Shown: positions 8,313-17,165 of the stretch, piece by piece
Position numbering within the stretch: the stretch's first letter is position 1
Layout of the letters: each line of letters starts with the position of its first letter
NCBI RefSeq assembly: GCF_006335125.1
Contig: NZ_VDMO01000005.1
Span: 124,001-188,000 of the forward strand
Direction of reading: 5' to 3'
Source: Deinococcus radiopugnans ATCC 19172
Lineage (GTDB): Bacteria; Deinococcota; Deinococci; Deinococcales; Deinococcaceae
DNA length: 64,000 nt
Position numbers and translations under genes: made by a program
The notes under the pieces: model-generated
Database searches by the model: none
Seen by the model: only the letters and a program-made list of their open reading frames with translations
Told to the model about the DNA's origin: nothing

Positions 8313-8997
8313 ACTTATGCCTATGGTTACTCCCAAGAACAAGCCGACTAGGACAGCTCCGCCCGCATGGGCGCTGAAGCTGAAAATGCGCCGGTTGGAG
8401 CTTGGGAAGGGGCAAGAGGATATCGTCGCCGATACCGGAGATTCCGTCACACAAGCATGGGTAAGTGATGTTGAGCGTGGGAAAGTTGATTTGAACAACG
8501 CGGGCTTTGGGAAAGTTGTCGCCCTCGCCCGCGCCCTGTCCTGGTCCCTTGGCGAGATGCAGCGGGCCACGGGCGTCGACCTGGGGATTGCTGAGGTCAC
8601 CTTGGTGGGTGAGGGCAGCGCGGACGTCTACCCGCTCAGTGCCGCCCTCTCGCCTGACAATCCTGGCGCTGCGATCGATCACGTAGCTGTTACCCCAGGC
8701 GTGTCCCGTCCGCTGCTGCTGCGGGCGGACACCGATGAGATGCAGGGCACCTCCCGGGCCAGCGTTCGCCCAGGCTCGTACCTGCATCTGGATCTGGACC
8801 TGACCACGCCTGCCGAGGGTTTGGTCTACGTCATCACGGACCATGAGGGGGTCCACTTGCGTCTGTACACCACCACCCGGCTGGGCGCCGTGTTTCGCGC
8901 CGAGAACCGGGAACATGAAGACATTCCGGCCAGCGAAGCCCAAGTGATCGGGCAGGTCATGGCCGTGACCACCGACTATTCCCCCGATCTGAATTAA
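8305..8997 (+). CDS. Phage repressor with XRE HTH and non-catalytic S24-like domain
   Basis: About 230 residues from the ATG at 8305. A GTG at 8287 and ATGs at 8317 and 8323 are alternatives, and no ribosome-binding site decides between them. The N-terminal ~75 residues are an HTH (ALKLKMRRLELGKGQEDIVADTG... WVSDVERGKVDL). The C-terminal half follows the LexA/CI fold order (RPGSYLHLDLD, GLVYVITDHEGVHLRLY, AENREHEDI, VIGQVMAV). The catalytic serine position reads DTDEM instead of GDSM, and no lysine replaces the general base. It should bind DNA and dimerise but not self-cleave. An active S24 protein follows it. Confidence 0.8.
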   Translation: MYGLMPMVTPKNKPTRTAPPAWALKLKMRRLELGKGQEDIVADTGDSVTQAWVSDVERGKVDLNNAGFGKVVALARALSWSLGEMQRATGVDLGIAEVTLVGEGSADVYPLSAALSPDNPGAAIDHVAVTPGVSRPLLLRADTDEMQGTSRASVRPGSYLHLDLDLTTPAEGLVYVITDHEGVHLRLYTTTRLGAVFRAENREHEDIPASEAQVIGQVMAVTTDYSPDLN

Positions 8998-9008
8998 GGA
9001 GCTTCTCT

Positions 9009-9470
9009 GTGTTCCAGTCTTATTTTTTACCTCGTCGTTCTGTCCCGCACAAAGCTGCTGTGCTGGGTTTCATCAGCGCGGGAAGTCCAGCCGATCCTGA
9101 TCCGTTTCGTCGCCGCCAGCACCTTCCGATTCCGGCCCCGTTCCGCCGGTTCGGCATGTTCGTCTTTCAGGTGGATGGGGACAGCATGACGCTGAAGGGC
9201 GGTGGGGGAATTCGCGCGGAAGACTTTGTCTTGGTGGACGCCCGGGACGTGTTGACGGACCGGGGCCAGGTGTATGCCTTCCGGCTCTCGGACGGATCCA
9301 TGGTGGTCAAGCGGCTGGCGCTGTGGCAGGGGCGGCCCGCGATGTTTAGCGACAACGCCGCGTACCCGCCTGTGCACCTGGACCGCAGCGTCCGCAACTT
9401 GGGCCGCGTGTACGCCTTCAGTGCAGATGGACGGCACTGGACGCCGACAAAGTACCGGAGCTGGGACTGA
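9009..9470 (+). CDS. Stand-alone S24 peptidase, UmuD-like
   Basis: 153 residues from a GTG preceded by AAGGAG. The layout closely matches UmuD: a short N-terminal arm with a candidate Ala24-Gly25 cleavage site (FISAGSP), nucleophile Ser59 in VDGDSM and general base Lys101 in MVVKRL. There is no DNA-binding domain and no umuC partner beside it. It sits 11 bp downstream of a repressor whose own S24 domain has lost these residues, so it may sense RecA filaments on the repressor's behalf. That link is inference. Confidence 0.8.
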   Translation: MFQSYFLPRRSVPHKAAVLGFISAGSPADPDPFRRRQHLPIPAPFRRFGMFVFQVDGDSMTLKGGGGIRAEDFVLVDARDVLTDRGQVYAFRLSDGSMVVKRLALWQGRPAMFSDNAAYPPVHLDRSVRNLGRVYAFSADGRHWTPTKYRSWD

Positions 9471-10423
9471 TGGCCGACGCCGCTCCTGAAGAGTCGCCCC
9501 AAGGATGGTGGGACGGCTTTTTGTCCATGACTCAGCAGGGTCCAAGGCGGCGTCGGTTCACGTCGAACATTATTTCTATAGGCAACTTTTTGCCTCCGGT
9601 GATACTCGTCCTGGTTTCGCTGGGAGCGGCACTTTTCAAGATCCCGACTCAGACTCCTTGGATCATCGGTCTAGGGCTGTTCATTGCCGTTTTCGCCGGA
9701 TTTACGAAATTGCTCAAGGACGGGCTGGAGCTCCGTGAGAAGGCTCAGAAAAAGAGGTTGGAAGAGGAGCTTGCTGCTGCCCGCGCTGGTGATGAAGAAG
9801 CCGCGCTGGAGATCGCAACCAGTGCCAGCCTGAAGGTCTTTGGTTACTGGAAAGAAGTCTCTCGACACCACGAGGACGGCATGGAAAATGCCAACCGGCA
9901 GCTTCGGGAAGGAATGCACTTCAACCTCGACGAGCGTGGGAATACAGACGCCATCGATTCATATCTCAGGGCCGTCATTGCTGTATTTGAAGCTTTTTAT
10001 GAGGACGCCCCGGAAAGCTTCACAGCCAATCTTATGGTGCCGAGTGCGGACTGTAATCAGCTGTGGCTGGTCAAGATTGAACCGGGTGGCGGCGGGCGCA
10101 GTAACAACATCCCCAGGGCCATTGAGGTTGGAGACGAGGCATGGGGCGCTGCCGAGGCCTTCCAGACCAAACAGATCGTCTACACCGAAGATGTTCAACA
10201 ATACGGCAACAGTGGAGAGCGCGGGTATCTCTCGGTAGTCAACATTCCCGTACTGGGCAGCCAGGGCCAGGTGGTGGCACTCGTCAATATCGATAGCCCG
10301 CAGATCAGCACTTTTGGCTCGATTGATCGGGTGAAGGGTGCGGCGGGGTACTGCCGCCCGATTCTTTCGTCTCTTTCGCTGTGCCTGAATGATCCACGGC
10401 TGTTCAAGGAGGTCCGCCAGTGA
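9470..10423 (+). CDS. Membrane-anchored GAF-domain protein in the lysogeny module
   Basis: 317 residues. Two adjacent transmembrane segments (about 37-58 and 63-82) are followed by a charged coiled coil (~85-115, KDGLELREKAQKKRLEEELAAARA). A C-terminal region from ~150 reads as a GAF domain (VIAVFEAFYEDAPESFTANLMV... YLSVVNIPVLGSQGQVVALVNIDSP). GAF domains bind small molecules. The gene overlaps the S24 gene (TGATG) and lies between repressor and integrase, the usual site for prophage cargo that protects the lysogen. A defence or exclusion role is plausible but unproven. Confidence 0.65.
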   Translation: MADAAPEESPQGWWDGFLSMTQQGPRRRRFTSNIISIGNFLPPVILVLVSLGAALFKIPTQTPWIIGLGLFIAVFAGFTKLLKDGLELREKAQKKRLEEELAAARAGDEEAALEIATSASLKVFGYWKEVSRHHEDGMENANRQLREGMHFNLDERGNTDAIDSYLRAVIAVFEAFYEDAPESFTANLMVPSADCNQLWLVKIEPGGGGRSNNIPRAIEVGDEAWGAAEAFQTKQIVYTEDVQQYGNSGERGYLSVVNIPVLGSQGQVVALVNIDSPQISTFGSIDRVKGAAGYCRPILSSLSLCLNDPRLFKEVRQ

Positions 10424-10516
10424 CCGTAAGCTGGATTAAGGCCAAAGTCATACGGCACCCCTACACTGAGGGTAGCTCTAGCAATCGCCCGGCAGATCTG
10501 GGCATCGGAGGCATCC

Positions 10517-10693
10517 ATGAAGAGCAAGACCGCACAGCAGACGGTCGTTCGCAGCGCCTCAACTGGCCGTTACACCATCGATCCAAAGCGGGACAACGCT
10601 CCAGTGACGCAGGGCATGCGCGAAGCGGCGCAAGCCATCGCGCGAGCCGTAATGAAAGAAAACGCGACGACCAAAACACTCAAACACACCTGA
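10517..10693 (+). CDS. Small basic protein with S-x-TGRY motif
   Basis: 58 residues from the ATG at 10517 (MKSKTAQQTVVRSASTG...), ending TLKHT. The segment RSASTGRYTIDP resembles short, basic proteins common in actinobacterial and Deinococcus phage or plasmid regions. It may be an antitoxin-like or DNA-binding protein. A longer overlapping frame from 10420 has unnatural composition and is rejected. Confidence 0.5.
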   Translation: MKSKTAQQTVVRSASTGRYTIDPKRDNAPVTQGMREAAQAIARAVMKENATTKTLKHT

Positions 10694-10753
10694 ACGGCTC
10701 TCTTTTCTGTCGCCCTGGCCTCGTCGGGGCGGCCTTTCCTTGGGTTGACAGAC

Positions 10754-11965
10754 ATGCCTAAGAAGCGCGCCAATGGCGAGGGGACCCTGCATTTCCGTGC
10801 GGACCGCAACCTCTGGGAAGCCACCATCACCTTGTCGCGTCACCCCGGCACCGGCAAGCTCAAGCGCCGCAGCGTGTACGGCAAGACCCAGAAAGAAGCC
10901 CAGGCCAAGCTGAATGTCCTGAAAAAGGCTCAGGCCGAGGGGACGCTGCGCTCACCAGACCGGACCACCGTCGCGCAGTGGGCCGAGGAATACCTGGAGA
11001 ACGCCGCCGGGCGGGTCAAGGCCGGAACCCTCCAGAGCTACCGCATGAACCTGAACCTCTATGTCCTGCCTGCCCTGGGCAACATTCGCCTGGACAAACT
11101 GACGGCCCGCGACGTGGCCGGGATGATCAACGATCTGGCGCGCGAGAAGGGCGTGCGGACCTCCCAGTATGCCCGCACGCTGATCAGCATGATGCTCAAC
11201 TACGCCGTCAGCCTGGACGTGCTGCCGCGCAACGTGGCCCGCAACACCCGTCCGCCGAAGTCTACCCGGCAGGAGATGCTGTTCTGGCAGCCGCACGAGG
11301 TGCGCACCTTCCTGACCGCGATTGACGGCCACCGCCTGGAGCCGTTCTTCCGCCTGGCGCTGGCCACTGGAATGCGCAAGTCCGAGTTGCTGGGCCTGCG
11401 CTGGGCGGACCTGAACCGGCAGACCCTCAGCGTGCGTCAAACCGTGGTGCGGGTGGCCTATGAGCCGAAGATCGAGACGCCGAAGACGAACGCAGGCGTG
11501 CGGGACCTGATGCTGGACGCTCCGACGCTGGGCTGGCTGGAGGTGCGCCGCGCAGCGTATCTGGCCGAGCGTGAGGCGGCAGGGGAGAGCTGGGCTGAGC
11601 ATGACCTGATGTTCGGGGATAAAGAAGGCCGCCCACTGATGCCGTGGCGCATTGACCATTACTGGCGGGCGTTGCGGGACGGTTGCGGCGTCAAGCAGAT
11701 CCGCTTTCATGACATCCGGCACACCTACGCCACGTTGGCGATTGCTTCGGGCATGGACGTGCGGATGCTGGCCGAGCGGTTGGGGCACGCGGACGCGAGT
11801 ATCACGTTGCGCATCTATTCCCATATCCTGGACAGCCAGCGCCGCCGCTCGGCGCAGAGCTTGGACAGCCTGCTGGAGGTGGCCGAACGTACGGCAATCC
11901 ATCCGGCAACAGGAAAAAATGTGGGCGAATTTCTGGGGACGGGGGCGGATGAGAAAGCCGGATAA
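10754..11965 (+). CDS. int: Tyrosine site-specific integrase
   Basis: About 403 residues. The order is an N-terminal AP2-like arm-binding domain (GEGTLHFRADRNLWEATI), a SAM-like core-binding domain (~75-165) and a catalytic domain with Arg in ATGMRKSELLGLRW (~205), HDIRHTYAT (~318) and the nucleophilic Tyr in RIYSHIL (~354). It would integrate and excise this prophage. The gene ends about 45 bp before a tRNA 3' fragment, the expected attachment site. The ATG at 10754 is preferred to an in-frame TTG at 10745. Confidence 0.95.
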   Translation: MPKKRANGEGTLHFRADRNLWEATITLSRHPGTGKLKRRSVYGKTQKEAQAKLNVLKKAQAEGTLRSPDRTTVAQWAEEYLENAAGRVKAGTLQSYRMNLNLYVLPALGNIRLDKLTARDVAGMINDLAREKGVRTSQYARTLISMMLNYAVSLDVLPRNVARNTRPPKSTRQEMLFWQPHEVRTFLTAIDGHRLEPFFRLALATGMRKSELLGLRWADLNRQTLSVRQTVVRVAYEPKIETPKTNAGVRDLMLDAPTLGWLEVRRAAYLAEREAAGESWAEHDLMFGDKEGRPLMPWRIDHYWRALRDGCGVKQIRFHDIRHTYATLAIASGMDVRMLAERLGHADASITLRIYSHILDSQRRRSAQSLDSLLEVAERTAIHPATGKNVGEFLGTGADEKAG

Positions 11966-12009
11966 TTGGACGTTCTGAGACGCTGGGGGATGTGGTTGGA
12001 CGTTCGGCT

Positions 12010-12065
12010 GCCGTCTCAAAATCGAGCGGGAAACCGTGGGGGTTCGAGTCCCCCCATCGGCACCA
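12010..12065 (+). other. Prophage right attachment site: tRNA-Leu 3' fragment
   Basis: The segment carries a CTCAAAA anticodon loop (anticodon CAA, Leu), a long variable arm, a T arm (GGGGG-TTCGAGT-CCCCC) and a 3' acceptor strand CATCGGC-A-CCA ending at 12065. The sequence upstream (from about 11985) pairs only partly with the acceptor and does not form a proper anticodon stem, so this is a 3' fragment or degenerate copy, not a clear intact tRNA. Lying just after int, it fits the core duplicated on integration; the complete gene should lie at the other prophage end, off the window to the left. Confidence 0.7.
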
Positions 12066-12075
12066 CCAGGAGCAC

Positions 12076-12104
12076 AAGCCCATGCGTCTGCGTGGGCTTT
12101 TTGC
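12076..12104 (+). terminator. Intrinsic terminator after the tRNA fragment
   Basis: AAGCCCA (12076-12082) pairs with TGGGCTT (12093-12099), followed by a T run. Probably the original terminator of the tRNA-Leu gene. Confidence 0.75.
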
Positions 12105-12674
12105 TTGGGCTGATCTCCTGTGCCGGGGCCGATGGATAGAGTCTGAATTCACGACAATCGAGTGCCGCCCAGCGCAGCCGGAAGTGGCCTCGAAAGAGGG
12201 TTTATGCTGCTGTCTGGGCTCTATCAGAGAACTCCGGCGCCCGTCTGCACTGTGCAGGACGCTGACTTGATCACTCTGCAACAGCTGCGGGAGTTTCAGC
12301 GGTAGCTCCGAGTGCTGCGGGGGTGCGGGTCACACTGCGCTGGGCTGCCGAGGAGGCGCTGATGGTCAGTGACTCCACCCCGAAGCTGCTCTGTGCTGAG
12401 GTGGAGCGCGGCCTGAAGGGCGCTTCGGGAGGGCTGGCACAGCGAGAGTCAGGGTGGCCAGACGGGCCAGAAGAGTCTCCCTGATGCGTCCACCTGAACT
12501 GGTCCTGTGGCGATGCGGCGTGTCGGGCGTGCCGCAGCAGTGCGCGTGCCGTCGGGGTCAGTCGCAGTGGCCCGAAAGGGCCAGAGGCACTGCTCCCGAA
12601 GGCGGGCGCGGGGCAGGGGCCTCTGGCGGCACGCTGGGGCCACCGGGACATTGGCCGGCACAGGAGGAATAAAG
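12105..12674. other. 570-bp stretch without a supportable gene
   Basis: Open frames exist on both strands but have no ribosome-binding sites or protein-like composition. The sequence just left of 12675 provides the GGAGGA ribosome-binding site of the next gene. Possibly decayed host DNA at the prophage boundary. Confidence 0.4.
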
Positions 12675-13217
12675 ATGACGACGACGGACTGGATCGTGAA
12701 CCTGAGCATTCTGGCCCTGATGGTATTGACCGCCCTGGGCACGCGCCCAATCACTTTCATGACGTATCTGCGGCCCCTGCTGATCGTGGTGGGCGTGGGC
12801 CTGGTATTCCTGCGGGGCCTGCCCGTCAGCGGGCCGGATGTGGGCCTGGAGCTGGCAGGCGTCGGCGCAGGCGTGGTGTTCGGGGTGCTGGCGGCGGGCG
12901 TCTCGCGGGTGTCGTGGCAGGGGGGCCGGGTGATGCTGTCGTCGGGCGCGCCCTACGCGGCGGTGTGGCTGGCCGCCATCGCGCTGCGGGTGGCGTTTGC
13001 CGAACTCGCCACGCACAATGCCGACTTCGGGCGCGGGGTGGCGCAGTTCAGCATGCAGCACCAGATCACGGGCGCGGACGCCTGGCGCGCGGCCTTCGTG
13101 CTGATGGCGCTGGCGATGATCGTGACGCGGGTGGGACTGGTCGCCCTGCGGGCCGGGATGGTTCAGGGCGCGGTGCGGGCGAACCTGGCCGCGCCGCAGC
13201 CGGAGGGCGTCCAATGA
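12675..13217 (+). CDS. Multi-pass membrane protein, CcdC/DUF1453-like
   Basis: 180 residues with about five hydrophobic helices ([71 protein letters not shown]). GGAGGA sits five to eight bases before the ATG at 12675. The arrangement resembles small CcdC/DUF1453-type proteins. It overlaps the CPBP gene as ATGA, and the decayed two-component genes are adjacent, so these probably formed one stress-response locus. Confidence 0.6.
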   Translation: MTTTDWIVNLSILALMVLTALGTRPITFMTYLRPLLIVVGVGLVFLRGLPVSGPDVGLELAGVGAGVVFGVLAAGVSRVSWQGGRVMLSSGAPYAAVWLAAIALRVAFAELATHNADFGRGVAQFSMQHQITGADAWRAAFVLMALAMIVTRVGLVALRAGMVQGAVRANLAAPQPEGVQ

Positions 13218-14068
13218 CCGCCCCTGCCGTGTCGTGGCCCCGTTCCCGCGAGGCGCTGGCCCTGCCGCTGTTCTTCGGCCTGACCTTTGCGCTGTCGTGG
13301 ACGGTCTGGGGCTTCCGAATTGCCGAGACGCGCGGCTGGACGACGCTGCATCTGCCGCAGCTTCTGGCCTTCACGGCCTTGCCCACGGCGGCGCTGCTCA
13401 CGGCGGCCCTCACCGGCGGACGGGTGGCGGTGCTGGCTTGGCTTGCCCGCCTGGGCCGCTGGCGGGTCAGCCCGCGGTGGTACGCGCTGGCCCTGCTGGG
13501 CCTGATACCGGTGGGGGGGCTGGCGCTGGGGCTGTTCCGACTGGGCGGCGGCAACGTGCCCGTCGGCACCGGGCTGACGCTGGCGGCCCTGCCCGCCTTT
13601 CTCCTGAACGAGACGATGTTCATGCTGCTGACCGAGGAAAGTGGCTGGCGCGGGTTCGCGCTGCCCCGGTTGCTGCGGCGCATGTCCCCGCTGGCGGCGG
13701 GCCTGCTGCTGGGCGGGGTGTGGGGGCTGTGGCACCTGCCGCTGTTCTTCATTCCCGGCGAGGCGCAGGCGCTGTACTCGCCCGCTGCCTTTGGCCTGCT
13801 GATTCTGCCCACCAGCGTGCTGTTGACCGCCCTGCACCTGCGCTCGCGTGGCAGCGTGCCGGTGGCGGCGCTGTTCCACGCGGCCTTCGACGGCATGTTC
13901 GTGCTGCTGGGGGTGGGCCACCACCCGGCGCTGATGTGGTGGCTGGTGCTGGTGGTCTGGCTGGCCGCGGCGGCGGTCTACGCGCTGGGTGGGCTGCGGC
14001 CCACGCCTCAGTCGGCCGGGGGAACGCGCCTGTTCCCAGCACCGCCTGAAGGCGTGGCGGCGAGGTGA
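13214..14068 (+). CDS. CPBP family intramembrane metalloprotease
   Basis: 284 residues, about eight membrane segments. All three family motifs are present: EESGWRGF (~140), WHLPLFF (~173) and HAAFDGMF (~221), which supply the Glu and His metal ligands of CAAX-protease/bacteriocin-processing (CPBP) enzymes. The ATG at 13214 overlaps the upstream stop; a longer frame from 12914 is a shadow. Likely substrates are membrane-bound peptides or regulators; none is identified here. Confidence 0.85.
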   Translation: MTAPAVSWPRSREALALPLFFGLTFALSWTVWGFRIAETRGWTTLHLPQLLAFTALPTAALLTAALTGGRVAVLAWLARLGRWRVSPRWYALALLGLIPVGGLALGLFRLGGGNVPVGTGLTLAALPAFLLNETMFMLLTEESGWRGFALPRLLRRMSPLAAGLLLGGVWGLWHLPLFFIPGEAQALYSPAAFGLLILPTSVLLTALHLRSRGSVPVAALFHAAFDGMFVLLGVGHHPALMWWLVLVVWLAAAAVYALGGLRPTPQSAGGTRLFPAPPEGVAAR

Positions 14069-14489
14069 GGCGGGGCTGGGTGGAGGGCATCCAGCCCGTC
14101 TCCAGCGCCTGCCCCAGCCCCCACACGCCCATCTCTGCCTGCCGCAGTTGCAGGTACTTGCCGGCCACGCTGTGCTGATGAAGATTTCTCCGGCAGCCAC
14201 CCGCCGCACCGCATCGAACAGTTCTTGCAGGCGTACGTTCTTGAGCAGGTAGCCGCTGGCTCTGGCGCGGATGCCGTCCAGCACGTAGTCCTCGGTGTCG
14301 AAGGTGGTCAGGATCGGCACCTGCGAGGCCAGCCCCATTTCCCGGATACGCGCAGTGGCCTGCACGCCGTCCAGCTTGGGCCTCTGCACGTCCATCAGGA
14401 TCACCTGTGGAGCCAGGGTCTGGGCGAGGCGCACGTCCTACAGCCCATTACCCGCCTCGCCAGCAACGTGACGGCGTCCTTCCTCACTA
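14069..14489 (-). pseudogene. Response regulator, receiver-domain remnant (interrupted)
   Basis: Reading leftward, the fragment encodes the middle and end of a NarL-type receiver: [21 protein letters not shown] (phospho-acceptor Asp in LMDV), [12 protein letters not shown] and [26 protein letters not shown]. The N-terminus lies at 17092-17165 beyond an IS. Joining across the TA duplication restores the frame but exposes an in-frame TAG (14439-14441), where GAG would give the usual GNGLE. A frameshift near 14165 and loss of the LuxR-type HTH complete the decay. Confidence 0.85.
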
Positions 14490-14493
14490 GACC

Positions 14494-16201
14494 TGATTCT
14501 GCTGGCGAATTCCCAGGATGGCGCGCACAATGAGAAATGCTGCGTCCTACCGCGATCCCAGAGGTTCCGGCTGATACTGCCCGCATTGCCCGCGCTGCGT
14601 TTCCCAAAGGTGCGCCTTTTCTCCGCCTGCGCGATGAACTCGGCGTCTTCCTCACCGACCAGGATTTCGCCTATCTCTATCCCCGACGCGGGCAGCCTGC
14701 GGCTGCCCCATGGCGATTGATGCTGATCAGCGTCATGCAGTACGCCGAAAACCTGACTGACCGTCAGGCGGCGGATGCTGTACGGGGTCACCTGGCCTGG
14801 AAATATGCCCTGTCATTGGAACTGGATGATCCTGGTCTGGATGCGAGTGTGCTCTGTGAATTCCGAACCCGTCTCCTCACAACGCCCGAACCGTTGAGCT
14901 GGCTGGATCAGTTGTTGTCCTTGTGCGTTGAGCGGGGCCTGCTGCAACGACACGGCAAGCAGCGCACCGACTCGACGCATGTCCTGGCTGCCATCCGTGT
15001 CATGAATCGTCTGGAACTGGTCACAGAGTGTCTTCGGGCAGCTCTGAATGCCCTGGCGACTTTTGCGCCAGATTGGCTGCGTGAGGTGGCTGACCCGGAG
15101 TGGTATGACCGCTACGGACACCGCATGGAGAACTACCGATTTCCGAAGAGTGAACGGGGCAAGCAGGTTTACGCTGATCAGATCGGCAAAGACGGGCAAA
15201 CGTTGTTGGCCCTGATCGCCCGCGACGATGCGCCGCAAGGCAGTCAGCACCTCAGCGAGGTGCTGACCCTGGAACGCTGCTGGCAACGTCAATTTACTGG
15301 TCTGAATAGCGTGATTCGTTTCCGTCTCCGCAGCGAGTTGGTCAAGGACCGAGAGATGCAGGTGGAATCACCTTACGATCCTGAAGCTCGCTACAGCACG
15401 AAACGGGGGCGAGAATGGCACGGCTACAAGGTTCATGTCTCTGAAACCTGCGATGACGGCCTGCCTCATCTCATCACCCAGGTCACGACCACGACAGCAG
15501 AAGTGCAGGATGCCCCACTGGGACAGCAAATTCAGACCGACTTATTTCGCCGTGATCTCCAGCCGACAGAACACTGGGTCGATGCGGGCTACAACGCTGC
15601 AGAGCTGATTGTGCGGGCCAAGGAGCAGCATGGTACGGAAATCATTGGACCTGTCCGGCCCAATACGTCTCAAGCTTACCGAACAGCTGGGGCGTTCACG
15701 TTGCGAGATTTCCAGATCGACTGGGACAGACTGAAGGCCACCTGCCCGCAGGGTAAAGAGAGTGAGCGCTGGCAGGCAACAAAGCGTAAATCTGGGCGAC
15801 CCATCATCATCACGACGTTTTCTGCAAAAACGTGTCAGGAGTGTCCGGTTCGGACACAGTGCGTGACATCCGCAACGCGCCCCAAATCGTTGACGTTCCA
15901 GCCCCAGGCCCAGCAAGAAGCGCTGCATGCGGCCCGAGACGCCATGATTGATCCAGAGGCGCAGCGCCGCTATCAGCGGCGCGCAGGCATTGAGGGCACC
16001 CTTTCACAGGGGGTTCGAGCCTTTGGGTTGAGGAAATGTCGGTACCGAGGACTGCAAAAAGCGCGTCTACAGCATGTGTTGACTGCCCTGGCGATCAATG
16101 TGATTCGTCTCTGTGTCTGGTTGGATGGTGATCGCCCCGAAGGAACGAGAGTCTCGCGCTTCACCCAACTGCGGGCCGCCTGAATTCGCCAGCAGAATCA
16201 G
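14494..16201 (+). mobile_element. IS1182-family-like element nested in the IS5-like element
   Basis: Inverted repeats of about 19 bp (TGATTCTGCTGGCGAATTC at 14494-14512 and its complement at 16183-16201) bound a 1708-bp element. The 4-bp sequence GACC is duplicated on both sides (14490-14493, 16202-16205). It carries one intact transposase gene, so it may be active. Confidence 0.9.
14537..16183 (+). CDS. IS1182-family transposase
   Basis: 548 residues. The N-terminal domain (YPRRGQPAAAPWRLMLISVMQYAENLTDRQAADAV) and the DDE region are typical: Asp in TDSTHVLAAI, Asp in VDAGYNAAELI, and Glu in RRAGIEGTLSQGVRAFGLRKCRY, with an inserted Cys-rich segment CQECPVRTQC. The frame is full length and fills the element between its inverted repeats, so it is probably functional. 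Confidence 0.92.
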   Translation: MLRPTAIPEVPADTARIARAAFPKGAPFLRLRDELGVFLTDQDFAYLYPRRGQPAAAPWRLMLISVMQYAENLTDRQAADAVRGHLAWKYALSLELDDPGLDASVLCEFRTRLLTTPEPLSWLDQLLSLCVERGLLQRHGKQRTDSTHVLAAIRVMNRLELVTECLRAALNALATFAPDWLREVADPEWYDRYGHRMENYRFPKSERGKQVYADQIGKDGQTLLALIARDDAPQGSQHLSEVLTLERCWQRQFTGLNSVIRFRLRSELVKDREMQVESPYDPEARYSTKRGREWHGYKVHVSETCDDGLPHLITQVTTTTAEVQDAPLGQQIQTDLFRRDLQPTEHWVDAGYNAAELIVRAKEQHGTEIIGPVRPNTSQAYRTAGAFTLRDFQIDWDRLKATCPQGKESERWQATKRKSGRPIIITTFSAKTCQECPVRTQCVTSATRPKSLTFQPQAQQEALHAARDAMIDPEAQRRYQRRAGIEGTLSQGVRAFGLRKCRYRGLQKARLQHVLTALAINVIRLCVWLDGDRPEGTRVSRFTQLRAA

Positions 16202-16228
16202 ACCTCTTGGGAAAGTCGGTTCGGTAAG

Positions 16229-17074
16229 GTGACCGACATGTTTCACCCCCGCTACGAGCAGACCATCACGCTGAACCCCAGCGGTTTTCGACGTCGTACA
16301 GGCGTCTGTCCAGAGGTGTTCGCCGACATGCTTGAGGCGCTGCACGACTGGCACAGGCGAAAGACCCGTGCAGGCCGCCCTCCAGCCTTGCGCCTGGAAG
16401 AGCAACTGATGCTCACACTCGAGTTCTGGCGCGAGTACCGGACGTTTTGCCATCTGGGTCAGGACTGGGGCATCCACGAGGCGACAGCGCACCGCGCTGT
16501 CGTACGGGTCGAGGATGCGCTCTTGGCCAGCGGTCGCTTTTCGCTTCCGGGGCGCAGAGCCCTGCATGCGGACACCACAGTGTGGACCGCCGTTCTCGTC
16601 GACGTCAGCGAAATCCCTTGCGAACGGCCCAAAAAAACCAGAAACGCTGGTATAGTGGGAAGAAAAAGCGCCACACCATGAAAGCTCAGCTGCTGGTTCA
16701 CCCGGTGAGTCGCGCCATCATGTGTACCGCCACGGGGCAGGGGGTGGGCGCACGATCTCACCCTCTTCCGCAGGTCCAAGACGCGCCTCCATCCGGAGAC
16801 GGAACTGCTGGCGGATGCCGGCTAACAGGGTGTCTGGCGGGAACACGCGTGTTCCCGCACCCCCCACAAAGCCACGAAAAAGAAGCCCCTGACGCCGGAT
16901 CAACGTGCCCAGAATCGTGACCTGGCCCGCACCCGGCTTCCCATCGAACATGTCATCCAGTCCCTCAAGATCTTCCGGTGCTTGAAGGAGGTCTACCGTC
17001 ACCGTCGCCGACGGTTTCACCTGCGCCTCCAACTGATTTCAGCGCTCTATAACGTCATGTGCGCCAAGCCGTGA
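16229..17074 (+). pseudogene. IS5-family transposase, two-frame and degenerate
   Basis: The first frame (MTDMFHPRYEQTITLNPSGF... to ERPKKTRN) has the IS5 N-terminal domain. At an A7 run near 16632 the reading shifts to RPKKNQKRWYSGKKKRHT, the place where IS5/IS427-type elements use programmed frameshifting. A second frame change near 16738 is needed to reach HDLTLFRRSKTRLHPETELLADAG, where TAC has become TAA (16825 region). The last part (LPIEHVIQSLKIFRCLKEVY, catalytic Glu) remains. These lesions make it inactive. Confidence 0.85.
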
Positions 17075-17091
17075 CTTTCGCAAGAGGTCTA

Positions 17092-17165
17092 CTGTCGAAA
17101 AGGGCGCGCAGGCCAAAGCGCATCAGCGGCTGATCGTCCACGATGGCGACGGTGATGGGCGTCAT
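17092..17165 (-). pseudogene. Response regulator N-terminal remnant
   Basis: MTPITVAIVDDQPLMRFG and onward is the start of a NarL-type receiver with the acidic pocket DD. It breaks at the TA target duplication of the IS5-like element; the rest lies at 14069-14489. The ATG overlaps the stop of the histidine kinase remnant. Confidence 0.85.

Larger units (their letters stand above)
14490..17089 (+). mobile_element. IS5-family-like element, interrupted and inactive
   Basis: Left end GACC (14490-14493) continued after the nested IS as TCTTGGGAAAG (16206-16216); right end is the complement of GACCTCTTGCGAAAG (17076-17089). Flanking TA duplications lie at 14488-14489 and 17090-17091. Without the nested insertion the element is about 888 bp. 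It is inserted in the response regulator gene. Confidence 0.85.

Noticed and set aside
11985..12065. A complete tRNA-Leu gene.
   Set aside because: The 5' acceptor candidate pairs at only five of seven positions and the anticodon stem does not form, so only the 3' fragment is supported.
13163..14434. A 423-residue leftward frame starting with a receiver domain.
   Set aside because: Only the first ~100 residues are a real receiver remnant; the rest is antisense to the CPBP gene after a frameshift.
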